56,457 bases of DNA, from contig DATAIT010000072.1 in NCBI GenBank assembly GCA_036262515.1, positions 1-56,457 of the forward strand, read 5' to 3'. This document shows positions 1 to 8,055 of the stretch, piece after piece (within the stretch, counting starts at the first letter, position 1; each line of letters opens with the position of its first letter). A model generated the notes under the pieces. The model saw only the letters and a list, made by a program, of their open reading frames with translations, searched no databases and was not told where the DNA came from. The translations under genes were made by a program, and so were the position numbers. This DNA is from Acidimicrobiales bacterium. GTDB taxonomy: Bacteria; Actinomycetota; Acidimicrobiia; Acidimicrobiales; GCA-2861595.

Positions 1-1
1 C

Positions 2-2425
2 CAGGCGCCGGCCGCCTCCGTGTCGGCGCCCGGCCCCGGTGCTCCCCCGGCCACGCCGTCCGGCGTGGGCGAGCCGCCGAGCGCCGGTCCCGGCGAACCG
101 CAGCCGGCGCCACCCGCAGCCGGCCCCTCCGGCCAACCGGGCCAGCCGGCCCCGCCCACCTCCCGCTCCGGCAAGCCCATCCCGCCCCCGCCCGGGCGCC
201 CGCCCACGTCGCGCTCCGGCAAGCCCATCCCCCCGCCTCCCGGCATGGGTGGCCGGGCCGCTCCGGCCGGTCCCGCCCGCACGGGCGGCATGGGTGGTCC
301 CCGCCCGTCCGGCCCCGGCGGGCCTCCCCGCACGGGCGCGCCCCGCACGGGTGGCTTCCCGCCCCGCACGGGCGGACCCGGCGGCTCGCCCGGCGGCGGC
401 TTCGGTGCCCGTCCCGGCGGCGGCGGTGGTCCCGGTGGTGGTCCCGGTGGCGGCTTCGGCGGCCGCCCCGGCGGTGGTCCCGGCGGCGGCTTCGGCGGCC
501 GCCCCGGCGGTCCCGGTGGTCGTGGCCGCCCGCCCCGCCGGAAGGGCGGGAGGCGCCGGCGCCCGCTCGAGGAGCTGGAGCCGTTCGACCCGAGCAAGGG
601 CTACGCCCCGTCGAGCCAGCCCGTGCCCACCGGCGAGATCATCGTCGAGCGGGGATCCACCGCCCAGGACCTGGGCCCCAAGCTCAACCGGTCGGCCGGC
701 GACATCGTCCGGTTCCTCTTCCTCCAGGGCGACATGACCACGGCCACCTCGCCGCTGTCCGACGAGGCCATCGAGCTGTTCGCCGACGAGGTCGGTGCCA
801 GCATCCGGCTCGTCGAGCCGGGCGAGGAGAAGGAAGCTGCCCTCCAGCGCAAGTACTTCGACGACGACGAGGAGGAGGAGGACGAAAGCCTGCTCCGCCC
901 CCGTCCGCCCATCATCACGGTCATGGGCCACGTCGACCACGGCAAGACCAAGCTGCTCGACCGCATCCGTGAGACCAACGTGGTCGAGGGCGAGGCCGGC
1001 GGCATCACCCAGCACATCGGGGCGTACCAGGTCGAGAAGGACGGGCGCCTGCTCACCTTCATCGACACGCCCGGCCACGAGGCCTTCACCGCCATGCGGG
1101 CGCGGGGTGCCAACGTCACCGACATCGTCATCCTGGTGGTGGCGGCCGACGACGGCGTGATGCCCCAGACGGTCGAGGCGCTCAACCACGCCAAGGCGGC
1201 CGACGTCCCCATCGTGGTGGCGGTCAACAAGATCGACCGCGAGGAGGCCGATCCCACCCGCGTCATGCAGCAGCTGTCCGAGCTCGGCCTCACGCCCGAG
1301 CAGTGGGGTGGCGACACGATCATGGTCGAGCTGTCGGCCCTGCAGAACCTGGGCGTCGACGACCTGCTCGAGCAGCTCCTGCTGGTCGCCGAGGTGCAGC
1401 TCCCGGAGCAGCTGGTGGCCAACCCCGAGGCCAAGGCCAGGGGCGCCGTACTCGAGGCCAACCTCGACCCCGGGCGCGGTCCGGTGGCCACGGTGATGGT
1501 CGAGACGGGCACCTTGCGGGTGGGCGACGCCATCGTCGCCGGCGCCGCATGGGGCCGGGTGCGGGCGATGCTCGACGACAAGGGCGACAAGATCAAGGAG
1601 GCGCCGCCCTCCACGCCGGTACAGGTGCTCGGGTTCTCCGACGTGCCCAGTGCGGGCGACGACTTCCGCGTCACCGCCACCGACAAGGTGGCCCGCGACA
1701 TCGCCGAGCAGCGCGAGCAGCGCTTCCGCTCGGCCGACCTGCGCAAGACGCCGTCCATGGCAGGTACCACGGCCAAGCTCGAGGACATCTTCGAGCAGAT
1801 CCAGCGGGGCGAGACGGCCACACTGAACCTGATCCTCAAGGCCGACGTCCAGGGCTCGCTGGAGGCCGTCACCGAGAGCCTGCGCAAGCGCGAGCGCGAC
1901 GAGGTGAAGCTGAGCTTCGTCCACCGGGCGGTGGGCGGGATCACCGAGAACGACATCCAGCTGGCGGCCGCCTCCAGCGCCACCATCATCGGCTTCAACG
2001 TGCGGCCCGACCGCAAGGCCCGGGCGCTGGCCGAGGCCGAGGACGTCGACGTCCGCACCTACGAGATCATCTACAAGCTGATCGAGGACATCGAAGCGGC
2101 CATGATCGGCATGCTGAAGCCCGAGTACGAGGAGGTCGTCACCGGCGACGCCGAGGTGCGCGAGGTGTACAGCGTGCCGCGGGTCGGCAAGGTGGCCGGC
2201 TGCTACGTCCTCAACGGCGTCATCACCCGGGGCTCCAAGGTCCGCTTCCTCCGTGAGGGCACCGTGATCTGGAACGGCACGGTCACGTCGCTCAAGCGGT
2301 TCAAAGACGACGTGCGCGAGGTGCAGACCGGCTTCGAGTGCGGCATCGGCCTGTCGGACTTCCAGGACCTGCGGTCGGGCGACGTCATCGAGACGTACGA
2401 GGAGCGCGAGATCCCACGCACGTAG
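2..2425 (+). CDS. infB: Translation initiation factor IF-2 (5'-truncated by window edge)
   Basis: GTPase that delivers initiator tRNA to the 30S subunit. The frame is open to the window edge, so the GTG at 20 is probably not the true start; actinobacterial IF-2 is usually longer and the missing part should lie upstream. Counting from that GTG, residues 1-180 are Pro/Gly/Arg-rich low complexity with repeated FGGRPGGG units. An IF2_N-like domain follows (about 195-275), then the G domain with GHVDHGKT at 303-310, DTPGHE, NKID and a SAL G5 motif, then the beta-barrel and C-terminal fMet-tRNA binding domains ending in EIPRT. The residue after GKT is Lys rather than Thr/Ser. It heads a ribosome-biogenesis cluster with the DUF503 gene, rbfA and truB. 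Confidence 0.95.
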   Translation, partial: QAPAASVSAPGPGAPPATPSGVGEPPSAGPGEPQPAPPAAGPSGQPGQPAPPTSRSGKPIPPPPGRPPTSRSGKPIPPPPGMGGRAAPAGPARTGGMGGPRPSGPGGPPRTGAPRTGGFPPRTGGPGGSPGGGFGARPGGGGGPGGGPGGGFGGRPGGGPGGGFGGRPGGPGGRGRPPRRKGGRRRRPLEELEPFDPSKGYAPSSQPVPTGEIIVERGSTAQDLGPKLNRSAGDIVRFLFLQGDMTTATSPLSDEAIELFADEVGASIRLVEPGEEKEAALQRKYFDDDEEEEDESLLRPRPPIITVMGHVDHGKTKLLDRIRETNVVEGEAGGITQHIGAYQVEKDGRLLTFIDTPGHEAFTAMRARGANVTDIVILVVAADDGVMPQTVEALNHAKAADVPIVVAVNKIDREEADPTRVMQQLSELGLTPEQWGGDTIMVELSALQNLGVDDLLEQLLLVAEVQLPEQLVANPEAKARGAVLEANLDPGRGPVATVMVETGTLRVGDAIVAGAAWGRVRAMLDDKGDKIKEAPPSTPVQVLGFSDVPSAGDDFRVTATDKVARDIAEQREQRFRSADLRKTPSMAGTTAKLEDIFEQIQRGETATLNLILKADVQGSLEAVTESLRKRERDEVKLSFVHRAVGGITENDIQLAAASSATIIGFNVRPDRKARALAEAEDVDVRTYEIIYKLIEDIEAAMIGMLKPEYEEVVTGDAEVREVYSVPRVGKVAGCYVLNGVITRGSKVRFLREGTVIWNGTVTSLKRFKDDVREVQTGFECGIGLSDFQDLRSGDVIETYEEREIPRT

Positions 2426-2715
2426 CGCATCTCCGGGTCGACCTCCACATCCCGTCGAGTCACTCGTTGAAGGAGAAGCGGGCCGTGGTGAAGCCGATGC
2501 TGGAAGGAGCGAGGCGGCGGTTCCAGGTGTCGGCGGCCGAGGTCGCCCACCAGGACAAGTGGCAGCGGGCCGCCCTCGGGTTCGCCACAGTCGGCCCCGA
2601 TGCCGGTCACCTGGAGGAGGTCCTCGCCGCCGTCGAGCGCTTCGTGTGGTCCTTCCCGGAGGCCGAGGTGCTCGAGGCGGCGGTGGCCGTCCTTCCTGCC
2701 GACGACGATGCCTGA
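2338..2715 (+). CDS. DUF503 family protein
   Basis: A small protein of a family commonly found between infB and rbfA; its biochemical role is unknown. The recognisable domain starts at about nucleotide 2425 (LRVDLHIP, then SHSLKEKRAVVKPML and AEVAHQDKWQRAALG), typical of DUF503. No ATG/GTG/TTG lies in frame between the infB stop and the domain. The only upstream start is the GTG at 2338, which gives an 88-bp overlap with infB and about 29 extra N-terminal residues. A TTG at 2467 would remove the first strand. The 3' end overlaps rbfA by 8 bp, so translational coupling is likely. Confidence 0.8.
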   Translation: MRHRPVGLPGPAVGRRHRDVRGARDPTHVAHLRVDLHIPSSHSLKEKRAVVKPMLEGARRRFQVSAAEVAHQDKWQRAALGFATVGPDAGHLEEVLAAVERFVWSFPEAEVLEAAVAVLPADDDA

Positions 2716-3085
2716 GCGCGGCGGTGGGCGGCGCTACCCCCGCATGGCGCGGGTGAACGAGTTGCTGCGCGAGGTGATCGCCGACGAGCTCGAGCGCATG
2801 TCCGACGCCGACGAGCGCCTGCTCATGCTCACCGTGACCGGCGTCGACGCCGACTCGGACCTGAGCCGGGCCAGAGTCATGCTCAGCTCTCTCCCCCCGG
2901 GCGCCGAAGACGCTCTGGAGGAGCATCGCGTCCAGTTGCAGCGGTCGATCAACCGGCAGGCCAGATTGAAGCGCACGCCTCAACTTTCCTTCGGCACCGA
3001 CCCTGCGGTAGAGAGTGGGACGCGGGTGGAGGACATTCTGCGGGACCTCCGGACGTTGGAAGGTGGTGCGGATGCTGGCGGATGA
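2708..3085 (+). CDS. rbfA: Ribosome-binding factor A
   Basis: Cold-shock ribosome maturation factor that binds the 30S subunit during 16S rRNA 5'-end processing. The 125-residue product has the expected KH-like layout: an N-terminal RMARVNELLREVIADEL helix, a central LTVTGVDADSDLSRARVML strand-helix segment and a C-terminal helix ending in DILRDLRTLEGG. The ATG at 2708 is chosen because it starts just before this helix and overlaps the DUF503 stop by 8 bp. The 3' end overlaps the DHH phosphoesterase gene, so the cluster reads as one operon from infB. Confidence 0.93.
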   Translation: MPERGGGRRYPRMARVNELLREVIADELERMSDADERLLMLTVTGVDADSDLSRARVMLSSLPPGAEDALEEHRVQLQRSINRQARLKRTPQLSFGTDPAVESGTRVEDILRDLRTLEGGADAGG

Positions 3086-4058
3086 ACTCGATCGGGCGGC
3101 GGTAGCGATCGCCGGCTCGGCGGAGCTGGCCCTGGCGTGCCATGTCGTCCCCGACGGGGACGCCCTCGGCTCGCTGCTGGCCATGCTCGAGCTGTGCCGG
3201 GCCAACGGGAAGCCGGCCGTGGCGTCGTGGTCGGAACCGTTCGAGGTGGGCCCCCACTACCGCTTCCTGCCCGGGCTGTCGTCCGCCACCAAGCCGGCGG
3301 ACTTCCCCGCCGAACCTGACGTGATGATGACGTTCGACTGCGGGTCGCCCGAGCGCCTCGGCGACCTGGCCGCTCCCGCCGCGGCGGCGCGCTCGCTGAT
3401 CGTCGTGGACCACCACGCCACGAACAAGCGCTTCGGCACGATCAACCTGGTCGACCCCGACGCCGCCGCCACCGCCGTGCTCGTGCGACGGCTGGCCGCA
3501 CACCTCGGCTGGACGCTCACCCGCTCGGCCGCCATCTGCCTCTACACGGGGCTGGTCACCGACACCGGGCGCTTCCAGTACTCGAACACCACGCCCGAGG
3601 TGTTCGCCCTCGCCGAGGAGCTGTCCAGTTTCGACCTCCCCATCGCGTCGATGAGCCGCCAGCTGTTCGAGGAGCACCGCTTCGAGTACCTCCAGCTGAT
3701 GAGCCGGTGCCTGGCCCGGGCCGAGCTCGACCGCGACCTGAACCTGGTGGCCACCTGGGTCACCCGCGACGACCTGCACGAGCACGACTGCAGCCTCGAG
3801 GAGACCGAGGGCCTGATCGACATCGTCCGGCGGGCGGCCGAGGCCGAGGTGGCCTGCGTGCTCAAGGAGACCGACGACGGCATCCGGGTGTCGCTGCGGG
3901 CGACCACGTCGGCCGACGTCTCGGTCGTCGCCGCCCGCTTCGGCGGGGGAGGCCACCGGTACGCGGCCGGCTTCATCGCTCCGGGCACCATCACGAAGGT
4001 GCTGGCCGACATCCGCGCCGTCCTCGCCGAAGACCCGCCGCTGCCGCCGGAGCGTTGA
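3072..4058 (+). CDS. nrnA: DHH/DHHA1 phosphoesterase, NrnA-like (nanoRNase / pAp phosphatase)
   Basis: Predicted to hydrolyse short oligoribonucleotides and 3'-phosphoadenosine 5'-phosphate. The 328-residue protein has the DHH-domain metal motifs in order: VVPDGDALGS near residue 25, FDCG, and VDHHATN near 115. The C-terminal DHHA1 motif GGGGHRYAAGF is near 300. The ATG at 3072 has GGAAGG about 7 nt upstream; a GTG at 3066 is too close to it. The gene overlaps the end of rbfA. This infB-rbfA-nrnA-truB order is standard in actinobacteria and supports a role in RNA turnover. Confidence 0.9.
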   Translation: MLADELDRAAVAIAGSAELALACHVVPDGDALGSLLAMLELCRANGKPAVASWSEPFEVGPHYRFLPGLSSATKPADFPAEPDVMMTFDCGSPERLGDLAAPAAAARSLIVVDHHATNKRFGTINLVDPDAAATAVLVRRLAAHLGWTLTRSAAICLYTGLVTDTGRFQYSNTTPEVFALAEELSSFDLPIASMSRQLFEEHRFEYLQLMSRCLARAELDRDLNLVATWVTRDDLHEHDCSLEETEGLIDIVRRAAEAEVACVLKETDDGIRVSLRATTSADVSVVAARFGGGGHRYAAGFIAPGTITKVLADIRAVLAEDPPLPPER

Positions 4059-4960
4059 CGGCCGGCGCCCGCCGGCCTGCCGGGCCCGTCACCGACGGGG
4101 TCGTGGTGGTGGACAAGCCGGCCGGTTGGACGTCGCACGACGCCGTCGCCCGCTGCCGGCGGATCTTCGGGCAGAAGCGCGTCGGCCACGCCGGCACGCT
4201 CGATCCCGATGCCACGGGGGTCCTGGTCGTCGGCCTCGGCCGGGCCACCCGCCTGCTGCGATACGTCACCGACCTCCCGAAGACGTACGAGGGGGAAGTG
4301 GTGCTCGGCGTGGCCACGTCGACGTTGGACGCAGCCGGGGAGGAGACGGGGCGGTGGGACATGGGCGGCGTGGGGCTCCATGACGTGCTGGCCGCCGCCG
4401 GGACGTTCGTGGGCGAGATCGACCAGGTGCCGCCCATGGTCTCGGCCGTGAAGATCGGCGGCCAGCGCCTCCACGCCCTGGCCCGGGCCGGCGTCGATGT
4501 GCAGCGGCCACCCCGGCGGGTCACTGTGCGGCGCTTCGACGTGGAGCCGGCCTCGGCGCCCGGCGTGTTCCGCATCGTGGTCGAGTGCTCGTCGGGCACC
4601 TACATCCGCTCCCTCGCCGCCGACGTGGGGACCGCCCTCGGCGGCGGCGCCCACCTGCGGTCCCTGCGGCGCACCGCCGTCGGGCCCTTTACCCTCGCTG
4701 GCGCCGTCCCGCTGGAGGAGCTGACGCCGGACGCCACCCTGCCCCCGTCGGCCGCCGTCGCTCATCTCCCCTCCGTCGACGTCGGTCCCGACGTGGCTGC
4801 CGCCGTGGCCACCGGCAAGGTGCTGGCGCCCGACGTGCTCGGCGTCGACGGCCACGGTCCCTGGGCGGTCCTCGACTGCGCCGGCGTCCTCCTCGCCGTC
4901 TACGAGCGCCACGGCGACGGCCGGGCCAAGCCCTCCGTCGTCCTCACCACTCCCGCCTGA
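4055..4960 (+). CDS. truB: tRNA pseudouridine(55) synthase TruB
   Basis: Makes pseudouridine 55 in the T-loop of tRNAs. The 301-residue protein has the TruB core: GVVVVDKPAGWTSHD near the N-terminus, GHAGTLDPDATG with the catalytic Asp at about residue 50, PPMVSAVKIGGQRLH, and SSGTYIRSLAADVG. A TTG at 4055 overlaps the nrnA stop (TTGA) and has GGAG upstream, so it is the chosen start. The residues after about 240 fit the C-terminal PUA-like extension. A palindromic repeat begins 16 nt after the stop. Confidence 0.93.
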   Translation: MTAGARRPAGPVTDGVVVVDKPAGWTSHDAVARCRRIFGQKRVGHAGTLDPDATGVLVVGLGRATRLLRYVTDLPKTYEGEVVLGVATSTLDAAGEETGRWDMGGVGLHDVLAAAGTFVGEIDQVPPMVSAVKIGGQRLHALARAGVDVQRPPRRVTVRRFDVEPASAPGVFRIVVECSSGTYIRSLAADVGTALGGGAHLRSLRRTAVGPFTLAGAVPLEELTPDATLPPSAAVAHLPSVDVGPDVAAAVATGKVLAPDVLGVDGHGPWAVLDCAGVLLAVYERHGDGRAKPSVVLTTPA

Positions 4961-4976
4961 GCCCCGCTCGCGCACC

Positions 4977-5024
4977 TTCTGGCAGCGGAAACCGACCGCC
5001 AGCGGTCGATTTCCGCTGCCAGAA
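4977..5024. repeat. Dispersed palindromic element, copy 1
   Basis: A 48-nt near-perfect palindrome between truB and ribF. The outer arms (4977-4991 and 5010-5024) pair over 15 bp without mismatch. One mismatch follows, then 7 more pairs close on a tiny loop. A second copy with the same outer arms lies at 51924-51973. Both begin 16-17 nt after a stop codon. There is no T-tract, so it is not a canonical intrinsic terminator, but a role in mRNA 3'-end formation or stability is possible. Confidence 0.8.
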
Positions 5025-5046
5025 CGGCCCGGGGTCTGCGCGTCGC

Positions 5047-5052
5047 TAGCCT
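5047..5052 (+). promoter_or_regulatory. -10 element TAGCCT of ribF (leaderless)
   Basis: TAGCCT lies 7 nt before the ribF GTG at 5060, so transcription would start at or next to the start codon. No Shine-Dalgarno sequence is present between them. Confidence 0.55.
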
Positions 5053-5059
5053 CGCCCGC

Positions 5060-6004
5060 GTGGAGGTGCTCGAGGAGCCTGCCGGTTGTCCCCGCCCGGC
5101 CTCGGGCACGGTGGTCACCATCGGCGCCTACGACGGCGTGCACCTGGGCCACCGGGCGCTCCTGGCCCGGGTGCGGAGCATGGCCGACCAGCTCGGGTCC
5201 GCCGCCGCCGTCGTCACGTTCGACCGTCACCCGGCCACGGTGGTGCGGCCGGAATCGGCGCCCAAGCTGCTCACCGACCTCGACCAGAAACTGGAGCTGC
5301 TGGCCACCACCGGCATGGACTACGCCTACGTCGTCCACTTCGACGAGGCGAGGGCGGCCGAGTCGGCCGAGGACTTCGTGCGCCGGCTGCTGGTGGACTG
5401 CCTTTCCGCTCGCGCCGTCGTGGTGGGCCACGACTTCCACTTCGGCAACCGCCGGGGAGGCAACGTCGCGTTGCTCCAGACGATGGGCGCCGACTTCGGT
5501 TTCGACGTCCTCGGCATCAGCCTGGTGGCCGACGGCCCGGCCGGCGAGGCGGTCTCGTCCACGCGTGTCCGGCGCCTCCTGGCGGAGGGCGACGCAGCCG
5601 GAGCGGTTGCCCTGCTCGGCCGTCCCCACGAGGTCCGGGGCACGGTGGTGGCGGGCGACAGGCGGGGCCGGGAGCTCGGGTACCCGACCGCCAACGTCGT
5701 CGCGCCGGGCGACATCCTCCTGCCGGCGGACGGCATCTACGCCGGCTGGTACCGGCGCCCCGACGGCGATCTCCACCCGGCCGCCATCTCGCTCGGCCGC
5801 CGGCCCACCTTCCATCCCGACGCCGACGTCTCGGTGCTCGAGGCCTACCTGCTCGACTTCGAGGGCGACCTCTACGGCGAGCAGGCTGCCGTCCGGTTCA
5901 CGGCCCGCATCCGCGGCGAGGAGCGCTTCGACTCGGTCGATGCCCTGATCGCCCGGATGGGCGACGACGTCGTCGCCACCCGGGCCCTGCTGGCGACCGC
6001 CTGA
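5060..6004 (+). CDS. ribF: Bifunctional riboflavin kinase / FAD synthetase
   Basis: Converts riboflavin to FMN and FMN to FAD. The 314-residue protein has an N-terminal nucleotidyltransferase domain with GAYDGVHLGH (residues 22-31), VVTFDRHP and VVGHDFHFGNRRGG, ending in a SSTRVRRLL motif. The C-terminal riboflavin kinase domain carries RGRELGYPTANV and the RRPTFHPDADVSVLEAYLLD segment. Length and order match the family. The GTG at 5060 is supported by the -10 element 7 nt upstream. The gene sits next to truB, as in many bacteria. Confidence 0.94.
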   Translation: MEVLEEPAGCPRPASGTVVTIGAYDGVHLGHRALLARVRSMADQLGSAAAVVTFDRHPATVVRPESAPKLLTDLDQKLELLATTGMDYAYVVHFDEARAAESAEDFVRRLLVDCLSARAVVVGHDFHFGNRRGGNVALLQTMGADFGFDVLGISLVADGPAGEAVSSTRVRRLLAEGDAAGAVALLGRPHEVRGTVVAGDRRGRELGYPTANVVAPGDILLPADGIYAGWYRRPDGDLHPAAISLGRRPTFHPDADVSVLEAYLLDFEGDLYGEQAAVRFTARIRGEERFDSVDALIARMGDDVVATRALLATA

Positions 6005-6025
6005 CGGGTTGCAGTTCCGCTTTCC

Positions 6026-6041
6026 GGCCGGGGGACCGGCC
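6026..6041 (+). terminator. Weak hairpin after ribF
   Basis: GGCCGG (6026-6031), loop GGGA, CCGGCC (6036-6041), 22 nt after the ribF stop. The stem is only 6 bp and no T-run follows, so termination is a guess. Confidence 0.28.
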
Positions 6042-6110
6042 TCCGAGGGTCCGCCGGGCGGCGACGTGGGGGTGCGATGATCCGTGCCGTCGTCGAGACG
6101 GGAGGTCGGC

Positions 6111-7004
6111 ATGCCGCTGTCGGCGGTCCTCGAGGTGGCGGTGGGCCTGTCGTTCCTGTTCGCCACGCTGAGCCTCATCGCATCGGGCGCCCACGAGATG
6201 CTCGCCGCCGTCCTGGCGCTGCGGGCGAAGACGCTGCAGAAAGGGGTCGCCAACCTGCTGGCCGACCCCGGCAAGGCCGAGGCGATCTACGCCCACCCAC
6301 TGATCCGGTCGCTCTACCGGGACAAGCGCCGGCCGTCGTACATCCCCCGCGAGAAGTTCGCGCTGGCCTTCGTCGACACGTACGTGCAGCCGGCAGTCGG
6401 TTCGGTCGCCGGTCAGGTGGCGGCCGTGGACGGCGCCATCGCCGGCCTGCCCGAGGGCAGGATCCGCGAATCTCTCGACGTGCTGTGGCGCGACGCCCGG
6501 GGCGACGCCGCCCGGTTCCGCCACAGCGTGGAGACGTGGTTCGACGACTCGATGGAGCGGGTCTCGGGCTGGTACCGGCGCCTCACCCAGGCGATCCTGT
6601 TCGGCCTGGGCGTCCTGCTCGCCGTCGGGATGAACATCAACGCCGTCACCGTGGCGCAGCAGCTCTGGAGCGACGCCCCGCTGCGGGCAGCCGTGGCGGC
6701 CACGGCCACGAAGGTCGAGCCGCCGGCGGACGACGGCGCCGAGTCGGTCAAGGAGCAGCTCGACGACGTCCAAACCGGCATCAAGACGGTCGAGGGAATC
6801 GGGCTGCCCATCGGGTGGACGGACAGCGCGCGCCCGAGCACCTGGTACGGCGCCGTAGCCGGCTGGCTGTTCACCGCCGTGGCGATCTCGATGGGCGCCC
6901 CGTTCTGGTTCGACCTCCTCGGCCGCGTCGCCCGCATCCGCACCACCGGCGTGCGCACCCAGACCGCCGTCCCCCAGAGCGCCGACACCGAGCCCAGGAA
7001 GTAG
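6111..7004 (+). CDS. Uncharacterised membrane protein, three predicted TM segments
   Basis: I do not recognise a named family. The 297-residue product has an N-terminal hydrophobic segment (about residues 3-28), a central soluble region rich in charged residues with a conserved-looking LYRDKRRPSYIPREKFA stretch, a second hydrophobic segment near 155-185 (ILFGLGVLLAVGMNIN) and a third near 250-280 followed by a basic tail. This predicts an integral membrane protein with a large loop between the first and second segments. The ATG at 6111 follows GGGAGG by 5 nt, which decides against the upstream in-frame start. The gene stands alone between ribF and the minus-strand arfB-like gene. Confidence 0.8.
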   Translation: MPLSAVLEVAVGLSFLFATLSLIASGAHEMLAAVLALRAKTLQKGVANLLADPGKAEAIYAHPLIRSLYRDKRRPSYIPREKFALAFVDTYVQPAVGSVAGQVAAVDGAIAGLPEGRIRESLDVLWRDARGDAARFRHSVETWFDDSMERVSGWYRRLTQAILFGLGVLLAVGMNINAVTVAQQLWSDAPLRAAVAATATKVEPPADDGAESVKEQLDDVQTGIKTVEGIGLPIGWTDSARPSTWYGAVAGWLFTAVAISMGAPFWFDLLGRVARIRTTGVRTQTAVPQSADTEPRK

Positions 7005-7030
7005 CCCCCGACCCGTTCTCGGGAGCGGGG

Positions 7031-7447
7031 CTAGTCGTCGGGGGACGGCGGGCGGGCCCGCATGCGCTTGCGCTCGCCCTGCTGGCGCTTGGCCTCCAGC
7101 CGGCGTTCCTTGGCGCCCTTGCTCGGACGCGTGGGCCGGCGGGTCCGCTCGATGTGCAGCGCCTCGGCCAGCCGGGCGGCGAGGCGTTCGAGGGCGAGCT
7201 CGCGGTTGCGGGCCTGCGACCGCGAGTCCGACGCCACCACCCGCACCACGGGCCCCAGGCGCTCGAGCAGGCGGGCCCGCTGGCGGGGCCCGAGGGCGGG
7301 GGAGCCGGCCACGTCGAAGCGGACCTCGGCCCGGGTGTCCGCCGTGTTGGCGTGCTGGCCGCCAGGCCCGCCGCTGCGGGAGAACCGCCACTCGAGCTCG
7401 GCCAGCGGGATGCGGAGCGAGCCGCTCACCCGCAGGTCGTCGGCCAC
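7031..7447 (-). CDS. arfB: ArfB/YaeJ-like peptide release (ribosome rescue) factor
   Basis: Predicted peptidyl-tRNA hydrolase that rescues ribosomes stalled at mRNA 3' ends. The 138-residue protein has a release-factor class I domain with the catalytic GGQ in RSGGPGGQHANT near residue 30, then SRSQARNRELALERL. A basic tail (RRPTRPSKGAKERRLEAKRQQGERKRMRAR) matches the mRNA-channel tail of the family. Length fits ArfB and is far below RF1/RF2. The GTG at 7447 is chosen because an AATACT -10 element precedes it by 6 nt; the frame extends further upstream, but that part is low-complexity. Confidence 0.88.
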   Translation of the reverse strand: MADDLRVSGSLRIPLAELEWRFSRSGGPGGQHANTADTRAEVRFDVAGSPALGPRQRARLLERLGPVVRVVASDSRSQARNRELALERLAARLAEALHIERTRRPTRPSKGAKERRLEAKRQQGERKRMRARPPSPDD

Positions 7448-7453
7448 GCCGCC

Positions 7454-7459
7454 AGTATT
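7454..7459 (-). promoter_or_regulatory. -10 element AATACT of the arfB-like gene (leaderless)
   Basis: Read on the minus strand, AATACT lies 6 nt before the GTG at 7447. No ribosome binding site intervenes. Confidence 0.4.
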
Positions 7460-7566
7460 GCCGGGCGGGCAACCGGCCCGGGCACGCACACCGCGCCGGG
7501 CGGGGGCCGGGGACCCGCCGCGGCGAGGTGGCCGGGGGTGGGACCCGGCCGCGGAGACAACACTGC

Positions 7567-7572
7567 TACGAT
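7567..7572 (+). promoter_or_regulatory. -10 element TACGAT and structured leader of rpsO
   Basis: TACGAT implies a start near 7579 and a leader of about 55 nt. The leader holds a small hairpin (TCCGGC 7583-7588 / GCCGGA 7593-7598) and a TGAGG ribosome binding site near 7620. S15 autoregulates through leader structures in several bacteria; whether this hairpin does so is untested. Confidence 0.45.
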
Positions 7573-7634
7573 GCCAACGCGCTCCGGCGACCGCCGGACC
7601 GCGTCCCAAGGCTGGATTCTGAGGTTCCCGATAC

Positions 7635-7892
7635 ATGCCCGACAAGGCAGCGACAATCGCCGAGCACCGGCTTCACGAGACCGACACGGGTTCGTCCGAG
7701 GTCCAGATCGCACTGCTCAGCCAGCGCATCGACCACCTCACCGCCCACCTCAAGATGCACAAGGGCGACCATCACACCCGACGTGGCCTCATGAAGATCA
7801 TCGGCCAGCGTCGTCGTCTGCTCGACTACGTGAAATCCAACGACGTCGAGCGGTACCGGACGATCATCGGGCGCCTCGGCCTCCGCCGATAG
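7635..7892 (+). CDS. rpsO: 30S ribosomal protein S15
   Basis: Primary 16S rRNA binding protein of the small-subunit platform. The 85-residue product is full length and has the S15 signature: [19 protein letters not shown], then [19 protein letters not shown] and [16 protein letters not shown]. The ATG at 7635 follows a short purine-rich TGAGG. It lies directly before pnp, the conserved rpsO-pnp pair, with a strong hairpin between them. Confidence 0.97.
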   Translation: MPDKAATIAEHRLHETDTGSSEVQIALLSQRIDHLTAHLKMHKGDHHTRRGLMKIIGQRRRLLDYVKSNDVERYRTIIGRLGLRR

Positions 7893-7907
7893 GTACCGAG
7901 CAGTACG

Positions 7908-7931
7908 CGAGCGGCCCAACGGGGCCGCTCG
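7908..7931 (+). terminator. Hairpin between rpsO and pnp
   Basis: A perfect 10-bp GC-rich stem (7908-7917 with 7922-7931) with an AACG loop, 15 nt after the rpsO stop, followed by TTCGCATAT. It could be a partial terminator or an RNA processing site in the rpsO-pnp transcript. Confidence 0.6.
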
Positions 7932-8055
7932 TTCGCATATCGCAGGCGGTGACGGTGTCCAGCTGCCAGTGGCGACGAGCCCGCCCCGGGTGCCGGGGGA
8001 GGAGCGTGACCACTGGGAACTGGCCCGGCCGCCGCCCTTCACGAGAGGAGCGCAA

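Noticed and set aside
240-530. Possible CRISPR-like or VNTR array
   Set aside because: The repeats are coding Gly/Arg/Pro units in frame with infB, with no spacers of uniform size.
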